From NCBI GenBank assembly GCA_903873545.1, contig CAIQPA010000240.1, positions 1 through 6,304 of the forward strand: DNA of 6,304 nucleotides, read 5' to 3'. Source of the DNA: an uncultured delta proteobacterium. Lineage in GTDB: Bacteria > Myxococcota_A > Bradymonadia > REDH01. The position numbers were made by a program, and so were the translations under genes. Shown here piece after piece: positions 5,356 to 6,304 of the stretch. The notes under the pieces are model-generated. The model saw only the letters and a list, made by a program, of their open reading frames with translations. It was not told where the DNA came from and made no database searches. The first letter of the stretch is position 1. Every line of letters starts with the position of its first letter.

Positions 5356-6304
5356 CGATTGAGCGCAACAAACTGGGCTTCGCGCTCGACGGCCGCGACA
5401 GTACCACCATGGCGCGGGCCGCCACCATCACGCTGGCCCGCGGGACCATCCAGACCCCCATCTTCATGCCGGTCGGTACGGTTGGTACGGTCAAGGGCCT
5501 TACGCCGCACGAGCTCGAAGATGCCGGCGTCCAGATTCTGCTCGGCAACACCTACCACCTCTTTCTGCGGCCCGGCACCGAGGTGCTGCAACAGCACGGC
5601 GACCTCCACCAGTTCATGCGCTGGGACCGCCCCATCCTCACCGACTCGGGGGGCTACCAGTTCTTCAGTCTGAGCCGGCTCTGCAAGTACAGCGACGAGG
5701 GCGTGGTCTTCAGCAGCCATCTTGACGGCAGCCGGCACACCTTTACACCCGAGCGTGTGATGCAGATTCAAGAGGCCATCGGCTCTGACATCCACATGCA
5801 GCTCGACCAGTGCCCTGCCCTCCCCGCGTCCACCCAGGTGCTGCGTGGGGCGATGCGTCGGTCGGCCGCCTGGGCGATGCGGTCACGGGTTGCCGCAGCG
5901 GAGCAGCGGGGGGCGCTCTTTGCGATCATCCAGGGCGGAACCGATTTGGCGCTCCGCCAGGAGCACTGCGAGCTTCTCGCCGGCGAAGACTTTGCCGGGT
6001 TTGCGCTCGGCGGTCTGGCAGTCGGAGAGGCGCCATCAGAGATGTATGATGTCATCGAGGCGACGACGCCCCACCTGCCAGCCGACCGGCCACGCTATCT
6101 GATGGGGGTTGGCACGCCGCGGGACATCCTCGAGGCCATCGGACGGGGAGTCGACATGTTCGACTGCGTCATGCCGACGCGAAACGCCCGCAACGGCGGC
6201 CTGTTCACCCATGGCGGCAAGTTGAACATGAAGAATGCGCGCCACCTGCAAGACAGTGGCCCGCCCGACAGCCTGTGCGGCTGCTACACCTGCCGGAACT
6301 ACTC
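5352..6304 (+). CDS. tgt: tRNA-guanine transglycosylase (Tgt), 3' partial
   Basis: ATG at 5352 overlaps the queA stop by four bases (ATGA); 317 complete codons are visible before the window ends, out of about 370-380 usual. Tgt exchanges guanine 34 for preQ1 in tRNA-Asp, -Asn, -His and -Tyr, the step before QueA. Visible signatures: FMPVGTVGTVKGL (38-50), LGNTYHLFLRPG (64-75), D98-SGG-YQFFSL (substrate-binding Asp), GGLAVGE (220-226), RYLMGVGTPRD (248-258) and MFDCVMPTRNARNG (269-282), whose Asp271 corresponds to the catalytic nucleophile. The first three zinc ligands, Cys309, Cys311 and Cys314 (CGCYTC), are present; the fourth, a His, lies beyond the edge. The preQ1-pocket motif usually written DEC reads D152-Q153-C154. 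No independent promoter or good ribosome site precedes it, consistent with coupling to queA. Confidence 0.97.
   Translation, partial: MTIERNKLGFALDGRDSTTMARAATITLARGTIQTPIFMPVGTVGTVKGLTPHELEDAGVQILLGNTYHLFLRPGTEVLQQHGDLHQFMRWDRPILTDSGGYQFFSLSRLCKYSDEGVVFSSHLDGSRHTFTPERVMQIQEAIGSDIHMQLDQCPALPASTQVLRGAMRRSAAWAMRSRVAAAEQRGALFAIIQGGTDLALRQEHCELLAGEDFAGFALGGLAVGEAPSEMYDVIEATTPHLPADRPRYLMGVGTPRDILEAIGRGVDMFDCVMPTRNARNGGLFTHGGKLNMKNARHLQDSGPPDSLCGCYTCRNY

Noticed and set aside
1..6304. Mobile element, CRISPR array, defence or toxin-antitoxin system
   Set aside because: No transposase, integrase, regularly spaced repeats, terminal inverted repeats or small paired genes could be seen on either strand.

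Overview
The window is a high-GC, gene-dense piece of a bacterial chromosome. The organism looks Gram-negative: there is a polysaccharide flippase, a periplasmic penicillin-binding protein with a single anchor, and the queuosine pair queA-tgt. The style of the short penicillin-binding protein and of the J-domain/TPR protein recalls deltaproteobacterial lineages (Myxococcota/Bradymonadota-like), but that placement is only an impression and cannot be proved from the sequence alone.

Layout. (1) Positions 1-1216, plus strand: the C-terminal four fifths or so of a MOP-superfamily (Wzx-like) lipid-linked polysaccharide flippase, cut by the left edge. (2) Positions 1217-1809: a 593-base stretch with no credible gene. 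It holds a 28-bp sequence (1589-1616) with the 11-6-11 architecture of a XerC/XerD dif site; one arm is identical, as I remember it, to the XerD-side arm of Bacillus subtilis dif. By hand count the G/C strand bias reverses within a few tens of bases of this site. An exact match to the B. subtilis SpoIIIE polarity octamer lies 14 bases to its left, and a perfect 16-bp palindrome lies about 100 bases to its right. Together these make it a strong candidate for the chromosome dimer-resolution site at the replication terminus. (3) Positions 1810-2691, minus strand: a J-domain-like/TPR protein whose HPD motif reads HVD, directly downstream of a tRNA gene with anticodon CAT (only 8 bases between them), with a plausible promoter just upstream of the tRNA. 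(4) Positions 2689-4149, minus strand: a compact 486-residue penicillin-binding transpeptidase with all three catalytic motifs. (5) Positions 4150-4266: a 117-base divergent control region with a short dyad. (6) Positions 4267-6304, plus strand: queA, overlapping by ATGA with tgt, which is cut by the right edge at its zinc-binding cysteines.

How the genes work together. QueA and Tgt act in the same pathway: Tgt inserts preQ1 at tRNA position 34 and QueA then converts it to epoxyqueuosine. The transpeptidase and the flippase are both envelope functions but are not in one transcription unit here. No phage, transposon, CRISPR or defence module is visible; the most unusual content is the candidate terminus/dif region.
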